Source: Cardinium hertigii_C (GTDB lineage: Bacteria > Bacteroidota > Bacteroidia > Cytophagales > Amoebophilaceae). Taken from it: a DNA stretch of 64,000 nucleotides. Positions 28,713-38,993 of the stretch are shown here, one piece after another. The stretch lies in assembly GCF_050864855.1 (NCBI RefSeq), contig NZ_JBOZWW010000056.1, positions 35,209 through 99,208 of the forward strand. Direction: 5' to 3'. The position numbers were made by a program, and so were the translations under genes. Positions within the stretch are counted from its first letter, which is position 1. The number at the start of each line of letters is the position of its first letter. The notes below the pieces were generated by a model. The model worked only from the letters and a program-made list of their open reading frames with translations. It was not told the origin of the DNA and searched no databases.

Positions 28713-28739
28713 TAGCAAAAAAATATATTTGTTTTGCTA
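28713..28739. terminator. Possible bidirectional terminator between convergent genes
   Basis: TAGCAAAA at 28713-28720 pairs with TTTTGCTA at 28732-28739, around an AT-rich loop. It lies just after the YcgN-like gene and ahead of the convergent flippase gene. The stem is short, so confidence is modest. Confidence 0.45.
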
Positions 28740-28858
28740 ATAAAGAGCCAAAATAAAATAGAAAAAATGTAAAATGTACATAAATGTACTGATTGCACAT
28801 TTATACATAATATAGCATTGCGCTAAGATACGATACAGGACTCCTTTTTTTTATAGTC

Positions 28859-30349
28859 CTATGTTTTAAGCTTGGTAGACTTTTTCCATACGACGATTAA
28901 AATAAAAAAAAAGGCTAAAATCGCTATATGGAGACATATATAGGCCCATCCTATCCCTAAAAAAGCTAACTTGGTACGCCACAAAGGAATTTTTCGAAAT
29001 ACTAAAAAGGTAAATAACAGTATTAAGAATCCCTGTTTGGGATAGGGTATTGGATAACATCTTTGGCCCATATAATACCCCAGTAAACCCATAGCCACTG
29101 CACCACTGATGGAGGCATATACACAGCCCCAATGGCCAAATCTTGGTATCAGCAGAAAGGCAGTAAGTCCAATCACTAAACTGCCCCATGCACTGATCCA
29201 AGTATTGTATTGGGTATGATTACTTAATTTAAAAGCAGTACTCAAGTTGTAATAAATACCTAAAATAATATGCACAAATGCTAAGTAGGGTACCGTGTCA
29301 ATGGTATGACGATACCTTGCATTTGGAATGAGGATTTTTGCAATCCAATCTACATTTATACTCAGCAATAATAGACAAAAGCAGGATACTAGTATAAATA
29401 CATACATCGTTTGGCTATATAACCTTGGTGCCTCTTTTCGATCTGAATTGGCAAAAAAGAATGGTTCTGCAGCATATTTAAAAGCTTGAATCCCTAGTGC
29501 AATACATACGGTTAGCTTACAAGAGGCACCAAAGTTACCTAATATTTCCTCTTTTGTATGGATAGTGTAAAAATTACTGGGAACTAATTTTCGAAAACAT
29601 AAGACTGGTAATGTTTCATTAATCCTAAAAAATAGAATGGTAAAAAAAGAAGTTGCGGCATAGCGACCTATCATTTGCATGGTATGACGATGCCAAACCC
29701 AATAAAATCCTTTAAATTGACCGAATAAAAGGGCTAAAGCAGTTGTGCTAGACAATACATTTGCTATAAACACAGCATCTAGTTCATTTAAACTTACCTG
29801 TCCACTACCTATCCAATAGGCTATACGGGTTAAAGATATAGGACAATAAAGTAATATAAAAGAAAAAATAATATGAGCAAAAGCTTGCAAAAATTTTACC
29901 AACAAAAATTTAAAAGTCTTTTTTTCTACACGTAGCCTCGCCAAGGGAATCATCAGCAGCGTATCTAGTATAAGTATCCCAGTCATATAATAGAAATACC
30001 GTATATGGACTAAGTGATTGGTTAGCTTTGCAATTTGTGGTATAAGTAGAATCAGTAAGATTGAAAAAATAAAAGTGGTAGCAAATAATATGGTTATAAT
30101 TGCATTAAAAGTATAAGATTTGCCTAATCTATGTACAAACCTAAAATAGGTTACATCCATGGCTAAATCATAGATGACATGACCCAAGGCAATGTAACTA
30201 CCATAAAACTCTGTAACAATGCTGTAGCCACTTGGGGTTAGTAAATTGGTTTGAAGTAGTAACACCAAATAAGAACATCCGCGGACAATAATATTGCTTA
30301 TGCTATAGATAATGGTTTCTTTACCTAGTGTTTTTACCGTGTGATGCAT
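28859..30349 (-). CDS. Lipid/oligosaccharide flippase (MATE/MOP superfamily)
   Basis: This is an integral membrane protein with about 12-14 hydrophobic segments spread over its whole length. The N-terminal GKETIIYSISNIIVRGCSYL pattern is typical of Wzx-type and related polysaccharide-export flippases in Bacteroidota. Length is 496 residues from the ATG at 30349; a longer frame with 23 extra residues looks spurious. The substrate is unknown. Lipid II or a surface glycan are the obvious candidates. It follows obgE on the same strand. Confidence 0.8.
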   Translation of the reverse strand: MHHTVKTLGKETIIYSISNIIVRGCSYLVLLLQTNLLTPSGYSIVTEFYGSYIALGHVIYDLAMDVTYFRFVHRLGKSYTFNAIITILFATTFIFSILLILLIPQIAKLTNHLVHIRYFYYMTGILILDTLLMIPLARLRVEKKTFKFLLVKFLQAFAHIIFSFILLYCPISLTRIAYWIGSGQVSLNELDAVFIANVLSSTTALALLFGQFKGFYWVWHRHTMQMIGRYAATSFFTILFFRINETLPVLCFRKLVPSNFYTIHTKEEILGNFGASCKLTVCIALGIQAFKYAAEPFFFANSDRKEAPRLYSQTMYVFILVSCFCLLLLSINVDWIAKILIPNARYRHTIDTVPYLAFVHIILGIYYNLSTAFKLSNHTQYNTWISAWGSLVIGLTAFLLIPRFGHWGCVYASISGAVAMGLLGYYMGQRCYPIPYPKQGFLILLFTFLVFRKIPLWRTKLAFLGIGWAYICLHIAILAFFFILIVVWKKSTKLKT

Positions 30350-30477
30350 CGTAGCGGTTAGATATGTTTGCCTAGTGAATAGTCTCCTTTGTTTGAGTCG
30401 ATTGCAGTTGCGTTGCATCAGAAGCTATCATGCCATAAAGCCGAAATCCTGCATAATGCATCTAAAAATTTTGTTGA

Positions 30478-31482
30478 CTATTGTACCGCTGATATAGAAA
30501 GTTTCTCCCAGATTAGGTCTTTAAGATGGATGATTCCCTCCCCCGTAGCAGCGGAAATAAAACAGCATGTGATTCCCTTAGGCAAGTTTTGCAACAAAAC
30601 TTTACGTGCTGCTTGGCTTAGTAAGTCTATTTTTGACACAACCAATAACCTTGGTTTATCTAATAATAAAGAATTATGCGCTTCCAGTTCGCTCAGCAAC
30701 ATTTTATAACCACTATTGATAGAATGAGATTCTGTGCTGACCATAAATAGTAAAACTGCATTACGCTCAATATGGCGTAGAAAACGGGTGCCTAGTCCCC
30801 TGCCCGCAGCTGCACCCTCTATAATCCCTGGAATATCTGCCATGACAAAAGATTGGTGGTCTCGGTAAGCCACCACACCAAGATTGGGTACTAAAGTAGT
30901 AAAGGGATAGCTATCAATGCGGGGCTTAGCTGCTGATACAACCGAAAGCAAGGTAGACTTACCTGCATTTGGTAGACCTACTAGACCTACATCGGCCAAT
31001 AATTTTAATTCCAATATCATCCAGCTTTCCATACCTGCTGTTCCTGGATAAGCTATACGAGGTGTTTGATGGGTAGGGGTTTTGAAACGGGTATTGCCCC
31101 AACCACCTTTTCCCCCTTGCATTAAGATATATTTTTTTTTGTCCTCTAGCACTTCCAAAAATATCTCTTCATTATCTGCGCTTTTGGCTACTGTTCCCAA
31201 CGGAACATCTATGATTACATCTTTTCCACTTGCGCCAGTTTTACAGCTATCGCCACCTACTTCCCCATTGGCAGCAATGATATGTTTTCGATATTTAAGA
31301 TGAAGCAAAGTACCATATTGTTTCGCACCACGTAAAATGATATGCCCGCCTCTGCCACCATCTCCTCCATCTGGTCCGCCTTTTGGAACAAACTTAGCAC
31401 GTATAAAATGGATTAATCCCGCTCCCCCTTTTCCAGCGCGTAGGTAAAGCTTTACATGATCAATAAAATTGGGTGATGACAT
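30478..31482 (-). CDS. obgE: GTPase Obg
   Basis: This essential GTPase works in 50S ribosome maturation and stress signalling. The N-terminal Obg domain (1-155) is glycine-rich (GKGGAGLIHF, GGPDGGDGGRGG). The G domain has G1 GLPNAGKST, G3 DIPGIIEGAAAGRGLG and the NKxD-equivalent SKIDLL. There is no C-terminal OCT domain, as usual in Bacteroidota. Length is 334 residues. Five bases separate it from the adk stop, so the two form an operon. Confidence 0.96.
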   Translation of the reverse strand: MSSPNFIDHVKLYLRAGKGGAGLIHFIRAKFVPKGGPDGGDGGRGGHIILRGAKQYGTLLHLKYRKHIIAANGEVGGDSCKTGASGKDVIIDVPLGTVAKSADNEEIFLEVLEDKKKYILMQGGKGGWGNTRFKTPTHQTPRIAYPGTAGMESWMILELKLLADVGLVGLPNAGKSTLLSVVSAAKPRIDSYPFTTLVPNLGVVAYRDHQSFVMADIPGIIEGAAAGRGLGTRFLRHIERNAVLLFMVSTESHSINSGYKMLLSELEAHNSLLLDKPRLLVVSKIDLLSQAARKVLLQNLPKGITCCFISAATGEGIIHLKDLIWEKLSISAVQ

Positions 31483-31487
31483 GGTTG

Positions 31488-32066
31488 TTATAGCTTTAGC
31501 CGATCTATAATGGTTTCAATAGCTTTAGTCACTTCGTCTATAGATTGCGTGCCATCTACACGATATAATTTGTTTTGGTCTTGGTAATAGTTCAGGATAG
31601 GAAGCGTCTCCTGTTGGTATATGTGCATGCGTGCTTTGATTTTATGATCATCCTGGTCATCAGACCTTGCTTCAATGGTTGCCCGCTGTCTAAGCCTTTT
31701 TAGTAAGTACACGCTGGGTACATCTAAAAAAATTACGCCATCTATTTTAGCATGGTATGATACCAAACAATTATCTAAGAAGGTTGCCTGTACAATCGTT
31801 CTTGGAAAACCATCAAATAATAAGGATGCATTAGAAGGTTTTGCTTCTAGAAGTTCTCTTACAATTTGAAAAGATAGATCATCTGGTACCAATTGACCAC
31901 TATTAATATATTCCTCAATGCATGCTTTATTGGCTCTATTTTCTGCTATTTGTTGGCGCAACAAAGCGCCTAAAGCGATCGATATAAAGCCATATTTTTG
32001 AATCATTCTTTCAGCTTGTGTGCCCTTTCCAGACCCAGGAGGGCCCACTAGAATAATATTTAACAT
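31488..32066 (-). CDS. adk: Adenylate kinase
   Basis: This enzyme interconverts ATP, ADP and AMP. The P-loop is GPPGSGKGTQ (8-17), and the AMP-binding DGFPRT motif is clear. The lid is the short form without zinc cysteines. Length is 192 residues. It starts at an ATG at 32066 and is directly upstream of obgE. Confidence 0.96.
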   Translation of the reverse strand: MLNIILVGPPGSGKGTQAERMIQKYGFISIALGALLRQQIAENRANKACIEEYINSGQLVPDDLSFQIVRELLEAKPSNASLLFDGFPRTIVQATFLDNCLVSYHAKIDGVIFLDVPSVYLLKRLRQRATIEARSDDQDDHKIKARMHIYQQETLPILNYYQDQNKLYRVDGTQSIDEVTKAIETIIDRLKL

Positions 32067-32217
32067 AAATAGATAACAATGGATTTTAAAATCTGAAATT
32101 TAATATAAAATTAAGAATAATGGTACGTAGTGCTTGAAACTTCTACAGATAAAAAGGTTAGATAAACCAATTTAAAGGGCAAGTATCTATAAACTGAGAC
32201 CGTTATGGATAATCTAT

Positions 32218-32670
32218 CTATCTATTAAAACTATCCTCTATACTAGATTTGTAATATAGAAAAGAACGGTTAATAGATAATAATTTACACTGTCTTGCCT
32301 TAGGTAAATGAGCAAGCTTGGATTCTACAAGACCTTTTTTACTTAATAAGTCCAAGCTCTTTAGCTTTCCCACTGCCCAATCTCTTTCAACTCTATTTTT
32401 AGCTAATGCCTTAGCTAAAGCATCATTTTCATCTTTAAGATGACTTATTTCATCTTTGTATACACGAACAACTTTGGATGGATCAAAGGCCAAAGAGGTA
32501 TTTTCCATAAACTGATGTTTCCAATTTTAAAGTGTTTTGGTAGTTACTCCATACTTGGACGATAACTCTACTAACGTTAATGCTTCTTTCAATAAATCTA
32601 AAACTATTTTAGTCTTCTCTACTGAACTAAATTTTCTAACCTTTTTTTCTTCCCATTTGATAAAATCCAT
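32218..32670 (-). pseudogene. Remnant of an IS3-family transposase (OrfA plus start of OrfB)
   Basis: A frame beginning with ATG at 32670 (MDFIKWEEKKVRKFSSVEK) reads as a helix-turn-helix OrfA (LVELSSKYGVTTKTL). A TAA interrupts it just before NWKHQF. The same frame then continues as MENTSLAFDPSKVVRVYKDE to 32218, ending in residues like the beginning of an OrfB (LSINRSFLYYK). The leucine/charged coiled coil of OrfA is visible. The DDE catalytic domain is absent, so the element is dead. It lies between adk and trpS. Confidence 0.75.
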
Positions 32671-32752
32671 TTTGAAACAATAAAATTATTAAAATAGGAA
32701 ACAATTTAAGTCATTCTTTGTCCAGTTTTTTCGCTCCACTATACCCGATCGA

Positions 32753-33745
32753 CTACCTAAATTTAATACGCATTGCTTCTCGTACCATTTCCATGGTTTT
32801 TTTTGCCAATTGAGCTGCTTTTGCAGTACCATGATGTAGTATTTCTTTTACCATTTTATCATTTAAACAATTTCTTTTTTCTCTGATTGGTGCCAAAAAA
32901 AGTTGTAAACTATCGTTTAAGATATTTTTAATGACTACGTCGCCTAGTCCTCCGCGTCTGTAGTGCGCTTTTAAGGAGGCAATAGCTTCTTGGTCACTAT
33001 GAAAAGCATCTAGATAAGCAAATACAACATTGCCTTCTACACGACCAGGATGGCTCGCTTTAATATGATTAGGATCTGTATACATTTGAAAGACCTTTTG
33101 TTTGATCACTTCTGGTGAATCGGAGAGCGCAATGGCATTTCCCAATGATTTACTGCACTTGGATTTGCCATCTATACCTACTAACCTAGATGTTTTACTT
33201 AAAACTGCTTTACATTCTTTTAAAACTTTGGTACCATAGATTCTATTAAAGCGTCTAACGATTTCATTGGTCTGTTCAATCATAGGCAACTGATCATCTC
33301 CAACAGGTACCCATTCTGCTTGAAACAGCGTAATGTCTGCCGCTTGACTAATCGGATAACAGAGAAAGCCTAGTGGCATCGCTTCACGGTATCCTTTTTG
33401 GTGCATTTCATGTTTTACAGTGGGGTTTTTGCTTAATCTGTTCAAGGTAACAAGATTTAAGTAATAGATCGTTAATTCTGCAATTTCTGGTATGCGCGAT
33501 TGAATGAAAATAGTTGTTTGGTTGGGATCAATCCCAACACTTAAGTAATCTTTTACAACTTCAATAATATGTTTGGTAATTTTTTCTGGATGATCAAAAT
33601 GGTCTGTTAAAGCTTGTAGATCTGCCACTAAGATGTACTGGTCGTATGCATGTTGCAATTGAACTCTGTTCTGTAGGGAGCCTATATAATGACCTAAGTG
33701 CAGCTTGCCAGTTGGCCTATCACCGGTTAAAATTTTTTGTTTCAT
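32753..33745 (-). CDS. trpS: Tryptophanyl-tRNA synthetase
   Basis: This class I synthetase charges tRNA-Trp. The HIGH-type motif is PTGKLHLGHYIG (about 11-22). The KMSKS loop reads KCSKSLGN, with Cys in place of Met, a tolerated variation. The tryptophan/ATP-pocket landmarks ADLQALTDHF and PVGDDQ are present. Length is 330 residues. It starts at an ATG at 33745, 29 bases after pssA. Confidence 0.96.
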   Translation of the reverse strand: MKQKILTGDRPTGKLHLGHYIGSLQNRVQLQHAYDQYILVADLQALTDHFDHPEKITKHIIEVVKDYLSVGIDPNQTTIFIQSRIPEIAELTIYYLNLVTLNRLSKNPTVKHEMHQKGYREAMPLGFLCYPISQAADITLFQAEWVPVGDDQLPMIEQTNEIVRRFNRIYGTKVLKECKAVLSKTSRLVGIDGKSKCSKSLGNAIALSDSPEVIKQKVFQMYTDPNHIKASHPGRVEGNVVFAYLDAFHSDQEAIASLKAHYRRGGLGDVVIKNILNDSLQLFLAPIREKRNCLNDKMVKEILHHGTAKAAQLAKKTMEMVREAMRIKFR

Positions 33746-33774
33746 ACTTTGGATACACGTAATGGAAGAGCGCT

Positions 33775-34461
33775 TTATCCAATTTTGGCCTTATATAAGC
33801 CATGTAATATATATAACCAAAGGCTACAAAAAAGTCCTTCAATATGCATGGTAACGGTTAATATTGTACATACTACAATGAATACATAGCGCGCTCGATT
33901 CGCTTGAAAAGAAAATCCTTGAAATTTTAAAGCTATAAATGGAATATTGGCAACCAATAGATAAGAAAGTAGTATCGTTAATAAAGGCAATACCATGGGC
34001 TGGGTTAAACCATTCACCAAAAAGGGATAAAGGGGACGCTGTATCATTATAGGCAATATAGCTATTAGCATGGCATTAGCGGGTGTAGGAAGCCCTATAA
34101 ATTGACCTACTTGTCTGGGATCTACATTAAACTTAGCTAGACGAAGCGCAGAAAAGATAATGATTAACAAAGCGCAATAAGGACGGTATGGACAGGTTTC
34201 GTACGTTTTAATCAACATATAGCAGATTGCCCCAGGCAGCATGCCAAAAGTAATAAGATCTGCCAATGTATCTAATTGCTTACCAAAGGACGATTGCGCA
34301 CGTAGTAGTTTGGCAGCAAAACCATCTAGAAAATCAAAAAAAGCGCCTACAAAGATACTGGAAGCAGCATATATCAAATGGCCGTTTAGCGCCAATAAGG
34401 TACCTATTGCACCACTGCTTAGGTTTAAAAGCGATAAGCAATTGGGAATATGTTTTTTCAT
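33775..34461 (-). CDS. pssA: CDP-diacylglycerol-serine O-phosphatidyltransferase
   Basis: This membrane enzyme makes phosphatidylserine, the precursor of phosphatidylethanolamine. The CDP-alcohol motif is DFLDGFAAKLLRAQSSFGKQ followed by LDTLAD, with the expected Asp/Gly spacing but Lys-Leu where an Ala-Arg pair is common. About six to seven hydrophobic segments follow. The N-terminus (IPNCLSLLNLSSG) fits the PssA subgroup. The start is the ATG at 34461, which gives 228 residues. It is upstream of trpS on the same strand. Confidence 0.87.
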   Translation of the reverse strand: MKKHIPNCLSLLNLSSGAIGTLLALNGHLIYAASSIFVGAFFDFLDGFAAKLLRAQSSFGKQLDTLADLITFGMLPGAICYMLIKTYETCPYRPYCALLIIIFSALRLAKFNVDPRQVGQFIGLPTPANAMLIAILPIMIQRPLYPFLVNGLTQPMVLPLLTILLSYLLVANIPFIALKFQGFSFQANRARYVFIVVCTILTVTMHIEGLFCSLWLYILHGLYKAKIG

Positions 34462-34797
34462 ATTTGAATGCATTTAAATAAAGCATCAGGTAATGTTTAA
34501 TGCGCGATGTTCCTTGTAAATATCATCTATTTTTCTCATAATCTCAAGATTAATCCAAAAGAAGATATTTGCTAAGAACTGACTTCTCTAATTTTGAATC
34601 GTTTAACTCCCTTACCCCATACTTGTACGGTAACGGGCTTGAGGCCCTTCGTTTAACCTAATACAAATTAAATACAAGCAGCTAAAATTAATATTTTTTG
34701 TCCTAATGCTGCAATCCAGTACATTTTTTTATGTTCAATCCTCTTGTGTAAACATGATAAAATAAGTAACTTGCTACCCTTGTAAAATAACTAGTTT
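34462..34797. other. Divergent intergenic region, no gene seen
   Basis: These 336 bases lie between pssA (minus) and tRNA-Phe (plus) and should hold promoters for both directions. I see no reading frame or RNA fold worth calling. A TACCCTTG near 34776 is one base off the Bacteroidota -7 consensus, about 15-20 bases before the tRNA. Confidence 0.4.
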
Positions 34798-34870
34798 GGT
34801 GATGTAGCTCAGTCGGTAGAGCATCGGACTGAAAATCCGTGGGTCGGAGGTTCGAGTCCTCTCATCACCA
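34798..34870 (+). tRNA. tRNA-Phe (GAA)
   Basis: The acceptor GGTGATG pairs perfectly with CATCACC. The anticodon loop CTGAAAA gives GAA. The T arm is GGAGG-TTCGAGT-CCTCT. The discriminator is A, and CCA is not encoded. Confidence 0.96.
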
Positions 34871-35077
34871 CTTTATTTCTTACATCTAAGCCTAGCGCTA
34901 ATTTCTAAGCCTGTTGGGCTTTAGTAAGCTACAGCCCTTTTTCGATCCACTTGTCTGCTTAGGATAATGTGGATGGTGCATAAAATAAGTATTAGCTTAC
35001 TTTTGATGTCATTTTGCTTTAGTATGGCACCAATTTTTATGATCCCTAGTTTTGTAGCCTGACTCACTCATACCAAG

Positions 35078-38000
35078 ATGCTCAATCAACTTTTTACCAG
35101 TATTTTTACTTCAAAAAAAGAAAAACAATTCCGTTTTTATAATCAAAAAGTACAAGAAATCAACCAAATTTATGAATTATTGCAGTCCCTTTCCCATGAT
35201 GCATTACGGGAAAAAGTTACAGCGATTCGTCAAGAGATAACTGCCTATTTACAGCCTATTAGGTCTGAAATGGAACAACTCAATCAATCAGCGGATGAAC
35301 CATTGACCGATGCTTTGGCTATAGCTAACACAAAAATAGACCAATATAAACGGTTAGAGCAATTAAAAAAGCAATACAAAGCAGCGTTGGCAACGATTTT
35401 AGATCAAGTATTGGCACCTGTTTTTGCCATTGTAAAAGAAACTGCGCGCCGTTTTAGGGATCATAGCGCCTTAACCGTGTCGCTGCATCCCCATGATCAA
35501 GCTATTGCTACCAGTAAGTCTTATGTGACCATAGAGGGCGATAAAGCCATTTGGCACAATCAATGGCAGGTAAGTGGCCATAGAGTTGTTTGGGAAATGG
35601 TACACTATGATGTCCAATTGATAGGCGGAATGGTTTTACACCAAGGGAAAATAGCTGAAATGGCTACAGGAGAGGGTAAGACTTTGATTACGACCTTAGC
35701 CGCCTTTTTAAATGCATTAAGTCATCAAGGCGTTCATGTGGTTACCGTCAATGATTACTTGGCCAAAAGAGATGCCGAATGGATGGCACCTATTTTTGAA
35801 TTTCATGGTTTTACAGTAGATTGTATAGATAACCATATGGCCTATTCCACCGGACGGCAACGTGCCTATCAGGCAGATATTATATTTGGTACCAATAATG
35901 AATTTGGCTTTGACTACCTTAGGGATAATATGGTAACAGATGCCAGCGATTTGGTACAGCGTGCACACTATTTTGCTATTGTAGATGAAGTTGATTCTGT
36001 ACTTATTGATGACGCTAGAACACCGCTTATTATTTCAGGTCCTGTAGAAGAGAGTGATGAGCACATTTATAAAGAGTTGGCGCCTAAGATTGCACAATTG
36101 TATAGACTACAAAAGCAACTAGTAATTAATTTTCTACAAGAAGCCAAGCAAAAAATAAAAGAAGGCCATATAGAAGCAGGAGGGCTAGCCCTTTTTCGTG
36201 CCTACAGAGGCTTACCTAGATATAAACCTTTAATTAAATTCCTTAGTGAAAAAGGTATCCGTCAGGTCTTAGATAAGATAGAGTCTTACTACATACAAGA
36301 AAATGCTAAGATGATGCCTCAAGCGGACGAACCTCTTTTCTTTTCCATTGATGAAAGAAGCAACAATGTTGAAATTACTGAAAAAGGATTGTCTTATTTA
36401 ACAGAGGAAGAAAAAGATGCTTCTTTTTTTATCTTACCAGATGTAGCAGCCCATATTGCAACTATTGAGAACGACACTAGCTTAACCCATGAGGAAAGCA
36501 TTGCGCAGCGTTCTTATTTTCAACAAACCTATAAGGTAAAAGCACAACGTATTCATGCCTTGCATCAATTGTTAAAAGCCTATTCTTTATTTGAGAAAGA
36601 TGTGGCCTATATTGTAGCCAAAGGGAAAGTAAAAATTGTAGATGAGCAAACCGGTCGGGTATTAGAGGGTCGTAGATATTCAGATGGTCTACATCAAGCT
36701 TTAGAAGCAAAAGAGGGGGTTCATATTGAAAAACCTTCTCAAACCTATGCCTCTATTACCCTTCAAAGCTACTTCCATATGTATGATAAGCTAGCCGGTA
36801 TGACGGGTACAGCTGAGACAGATTCAGAAGAATTTTGGGATATTTATGGTCTTGCGGTAGTACCTATTCCAACCCATAGGCCATTGTTACGAGAAGACAG
36901 GGAAGATAAAATTTACAAAACAGCACGAGAAAAATTTAATGCCATCATTGAAGAAATTGTCCTCTTATCTACCCAAGGAAGGCCAGTTTTAGTGGGTACT
37001 ACTTCAGTAGAAATATCTGAATTAGTAAGTAGAATGCTTGCTTTGCGCAAAATCCCCCATCAAATTTTAAATGCAAAACATCATCAAAAAGAAGCAGAAA
37101 TAGTGGCGCAAGCCGGTATGGCGGGTACGGTTACGATTGCTACCAATATGGCAGGTCGTGGTACCGATATTAAATTGACCCAACCTTCAAAAGCAGCCGG
37201 TGGGTTGGCTATTATTGGTACAGAACGTCATGAGTCCAGACGTGTGGATAGACAGTTGCGTGGCCGTTCTGGACGACAAGGCGATCCAGGTTCTTCTCAA
37301 TTTTTTCTTTCCTTAGAGGATAATTTAATGCGTCTCTTTGGTTCTGATAGAATTGCCGCTATAATGGATAGAATTGGTTTAGAAGAGGGAGAAGTTATTC
37401 AGCATAGCATGGTAAGTAGGTCTATCGAAAGGGCACAAAAAAAAGTAGAACAGAACAACTTTGCCATGCGCAAACGTTTGTTAGAGTATGACCGTGAAAT
37501 GGGCACCCATCGTAATGCCGTCTACCAGAAACGGACCCATGCCTTATTAGGAGAAGGCGTTGAAGTGGATATTATGAATATGCTCTACGATACGGTAACC
37601 AATATTATAGAGCATGAAAATAGTAAGTTAGAGGCAAGTGCTCTAAATCCTATTTTTTTCGCTGTATTTGGCATTTTAGATGCTTTTTCAACATCATTTT
37701 TTGTAGGTAAGAAAAAAGAAGCCCTTATAGAGGATATCTATCAGCGGTTCATAACCCTATATTACGAACGCATGACTACATTGCGAGAAGGGCTGTTTTC
37801 CTATTTTAAGCAGTCCATTGTAGGCAGTAATTATAACTTGGAAGCTCCTTTTTTTGACGGTAAAATGTATATTAATGCTACAGTTGATCCTGTTACTTTT
37901 ATGGCTTCTCGTGGAAGAAAATTGGTTAAAAATTTAGAATGTATGGTTGTGCTGCATGTAATTGATCAACATTGGAAAAGTCATTTGCGCACTATGGACG

Positions 38001-38200
38001 ATTTAAAACAATCGGTGCAAAATGCCGTTTATGAGCGGCAAGATCCTATTATAACCTTTAAGTTTGAAGCTTACCATTTATTTAGAAAATTTATGGCTAC
38101 GGTCAGTCAAGAAATTATTGCTTTCTTATTTCATGCTCCGCTTTATGTACAGTTGCCATTAAAGAATGTTATGGACGACCCATCAGCTAAAAAAGAATAG
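35078..38200 (+). CDS. secA: Protein translocase subunit SecA
   Basis: This ATPase motor drives Sec-dependent export. Walker A MATGEGKT is near residue 200, with the flanking AEMATGEGKTL and HVVTVNDYLAKRDAEWM signatures. DEVDS follows, then NMAGRGTDIKL and the GRSGRQGDPGSS motif of the second nucleotide-binding fold. At 1040 residues it is long, as in Bacteroidota SecA, with an insertion around 340-460 in NBD1/preprotein-binding regions. The C-terminus ends in DPSAKKE with no cysteine-rich SecB/lipid-binding motif. It starts at an ATG at 35078. Confidence 0.97.
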   Translation: MLNQLFTSIFTSKKEKQFRFYNQKVQEINQIYELLQSLSHDALREKVTAIRQEITAYLQPIRSEMEQLNQSADEPLTDALAIANTKIDQYKRLEQLKKQYKAALATILDQVLAPVFAIVKETARRFRDHSALTVSLHPHDQAIATSKSYVTIEGDKAIWHNQWQVSGHRVVWEMVHYDVQLIGGMVLHQGKIAEMATGEGKTLITTLAAFLNALSHQGVHVVTVNDYLAKRDAEWMAPIFEFHGFTVDCIDNHMAYSTGRQRAYQADIIFGTNNEFGFDYLRDNMVTDASDLVQRAHYFAIVDEVDSVLIDDARTPLIISGPVEESDEHIYKELAPKIAQLYRLQKQLVINFLQEAKQKIKEGHIEAGGLALFRAYRGLPRYKPLIKFLSEKGIRQVLDKIESYYIQENAKMMPQADEPLFFSIDERSNNVEITEKGLSYLTEEEKDASFFILPDVAAHIATIENDTSLTHEESIAQRSYFQQTYKVKAQRIHALHQLLKAYSLFEKDVAYIVAKGKVKIVDEQTGRVLEGRRYSDGLHQALEAKEGVHIEKPSQTYASITLQSYFHMYDKLAGMTGTAETDSEEFWDIYGLAVVPIPTHRPLLREDREDKIYKTAREKFNAIIEEIVLLSTQGRPVLVGTTSVEISELVSRMLALRKIPHQILNAKHHQKEAEIVAQAGMAGTVTIATNMAGRGTDIKLTQPSKAAGGLAIIGTERHESRRVDRQLRGRSGRQGDPGSSQFFLSLEDNLMRLFGSDRIAAIMDRIGLEEGEVIQHSMVSRSIERAQKKVEQNNFAMRKRLLEYDREMGTHRNAVYQKRTHALLGEGVEVDIMNMLYDTVTNIIEHENSKLEASALNPIFFAVFGILDAFSTSFFVGKKKEALIEDIYQRFITLYYERMTTLREGLFSYFKQSIVGSNYNLEAPFFDGKMYINATVDPVTFMASRGRKLVKNLECMVVLHVIDQHWKSHLRTMDDLKQSVQNAVYERQDPIITFKFEAYHLFRKFMATVSQEIIAFLFHAPLYVQLPLKNVMDDPSAKKE

Positions 38201-38362
38201 ATATAAAAATAGGGTGCTGTTGCATCTGTAGTTGCTTGGGTATAGAGCGGCTATCTTTTGCCTGAAATTTTTAATGTTCTGGAGCCATTGGGTTACCAAT
38301 GTTCTTCATCCATAACATCTTTTGATGTCCCTTAACCCGTTGTTAATCAAGCGTAAATTGAA

Positions 38363-38394
38363 ACTGTAAAACCACCCAGTGGTGGCTTTACAGT
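38363..38394. terminator. Hairpin between convergent secA and ankyrin gene
   Basis: ACTGTAAAACCACC at 38363-38376 pairs with GGTGGCTTTACAGT at 38381-38394, with a single mismatch and a CAGT loop. It stands in the 274-base gap where secA and the ankyrin gene converge, as expected for a bidirectional terminator. No long T-run follows. Confidence 0.6.
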
Positions 38395-38989
38395 TGGTAG
38401 CAAAGTTAACCATTTTGTACGCATAGCCTCTTTTCGTATCAACATGAGTCCTATGTTAGCTGCTTAACCCGCTATTACAGGCTCCTTTGTTCCAATAATT
38501 CGACAATAGCTGTTGCACCATATTCTTTTGCATAGATCAAAGCAGTCTTGCCTTGGTTATCCGCTATATTGAGATCTGCCTTATGCTCTATCAATAATTT
38601 GGCAAATTGTTTGCTATTATAGATTGCTGCATGGATTAAAGCAGTTTTGCCTTCGTTATCTTTTGCATTCAGATCTGCCCCTTTCTCTGTCAATAGATTA
38701 AAAGCATTTGTTCTGTTGTATTTTGCTGCATAGATCAAAGCAGTCTTGCCCTCGTTATCTTTTGCATTCGGATCTGCCCCTTTCTCTAGCAGCAATTGGA
38801 AAATATCTTTTGTATTAGTAGACTTTGCTGCATGTATCAAAGGAGTTGTTCCGTTGTTATTTTGTACCTTTACATCTGCCCCTCCGTTTAGTAATACCTT
38901 GACATTATCTATTTTATGATGTCCTATTGCATACCATAAAGCAGTTGAGCCATCTTTTTTATCTTTTGCGTTGGCATTTGCCCCTTTTT

Positions 38990-38993
38990 CTAG
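38990..38993. repeat. Target-site duplication CTAG (left copy)
   Basis: CTAG flanks the IS at 38990-38993 and again at 39850-39853. Because CTAG is palindromic, a 2-base TA duplication with the element ending in G/C is an equally valid reading. Confidence 0.75.

Noticed and set aside
32196..32226. GAGACCGTT shared by the IS3 remnant edge and position 63778
   Set aside because: Only nine bases match before the sequences diverge; too short to call a repeat in AT-rich DNA.
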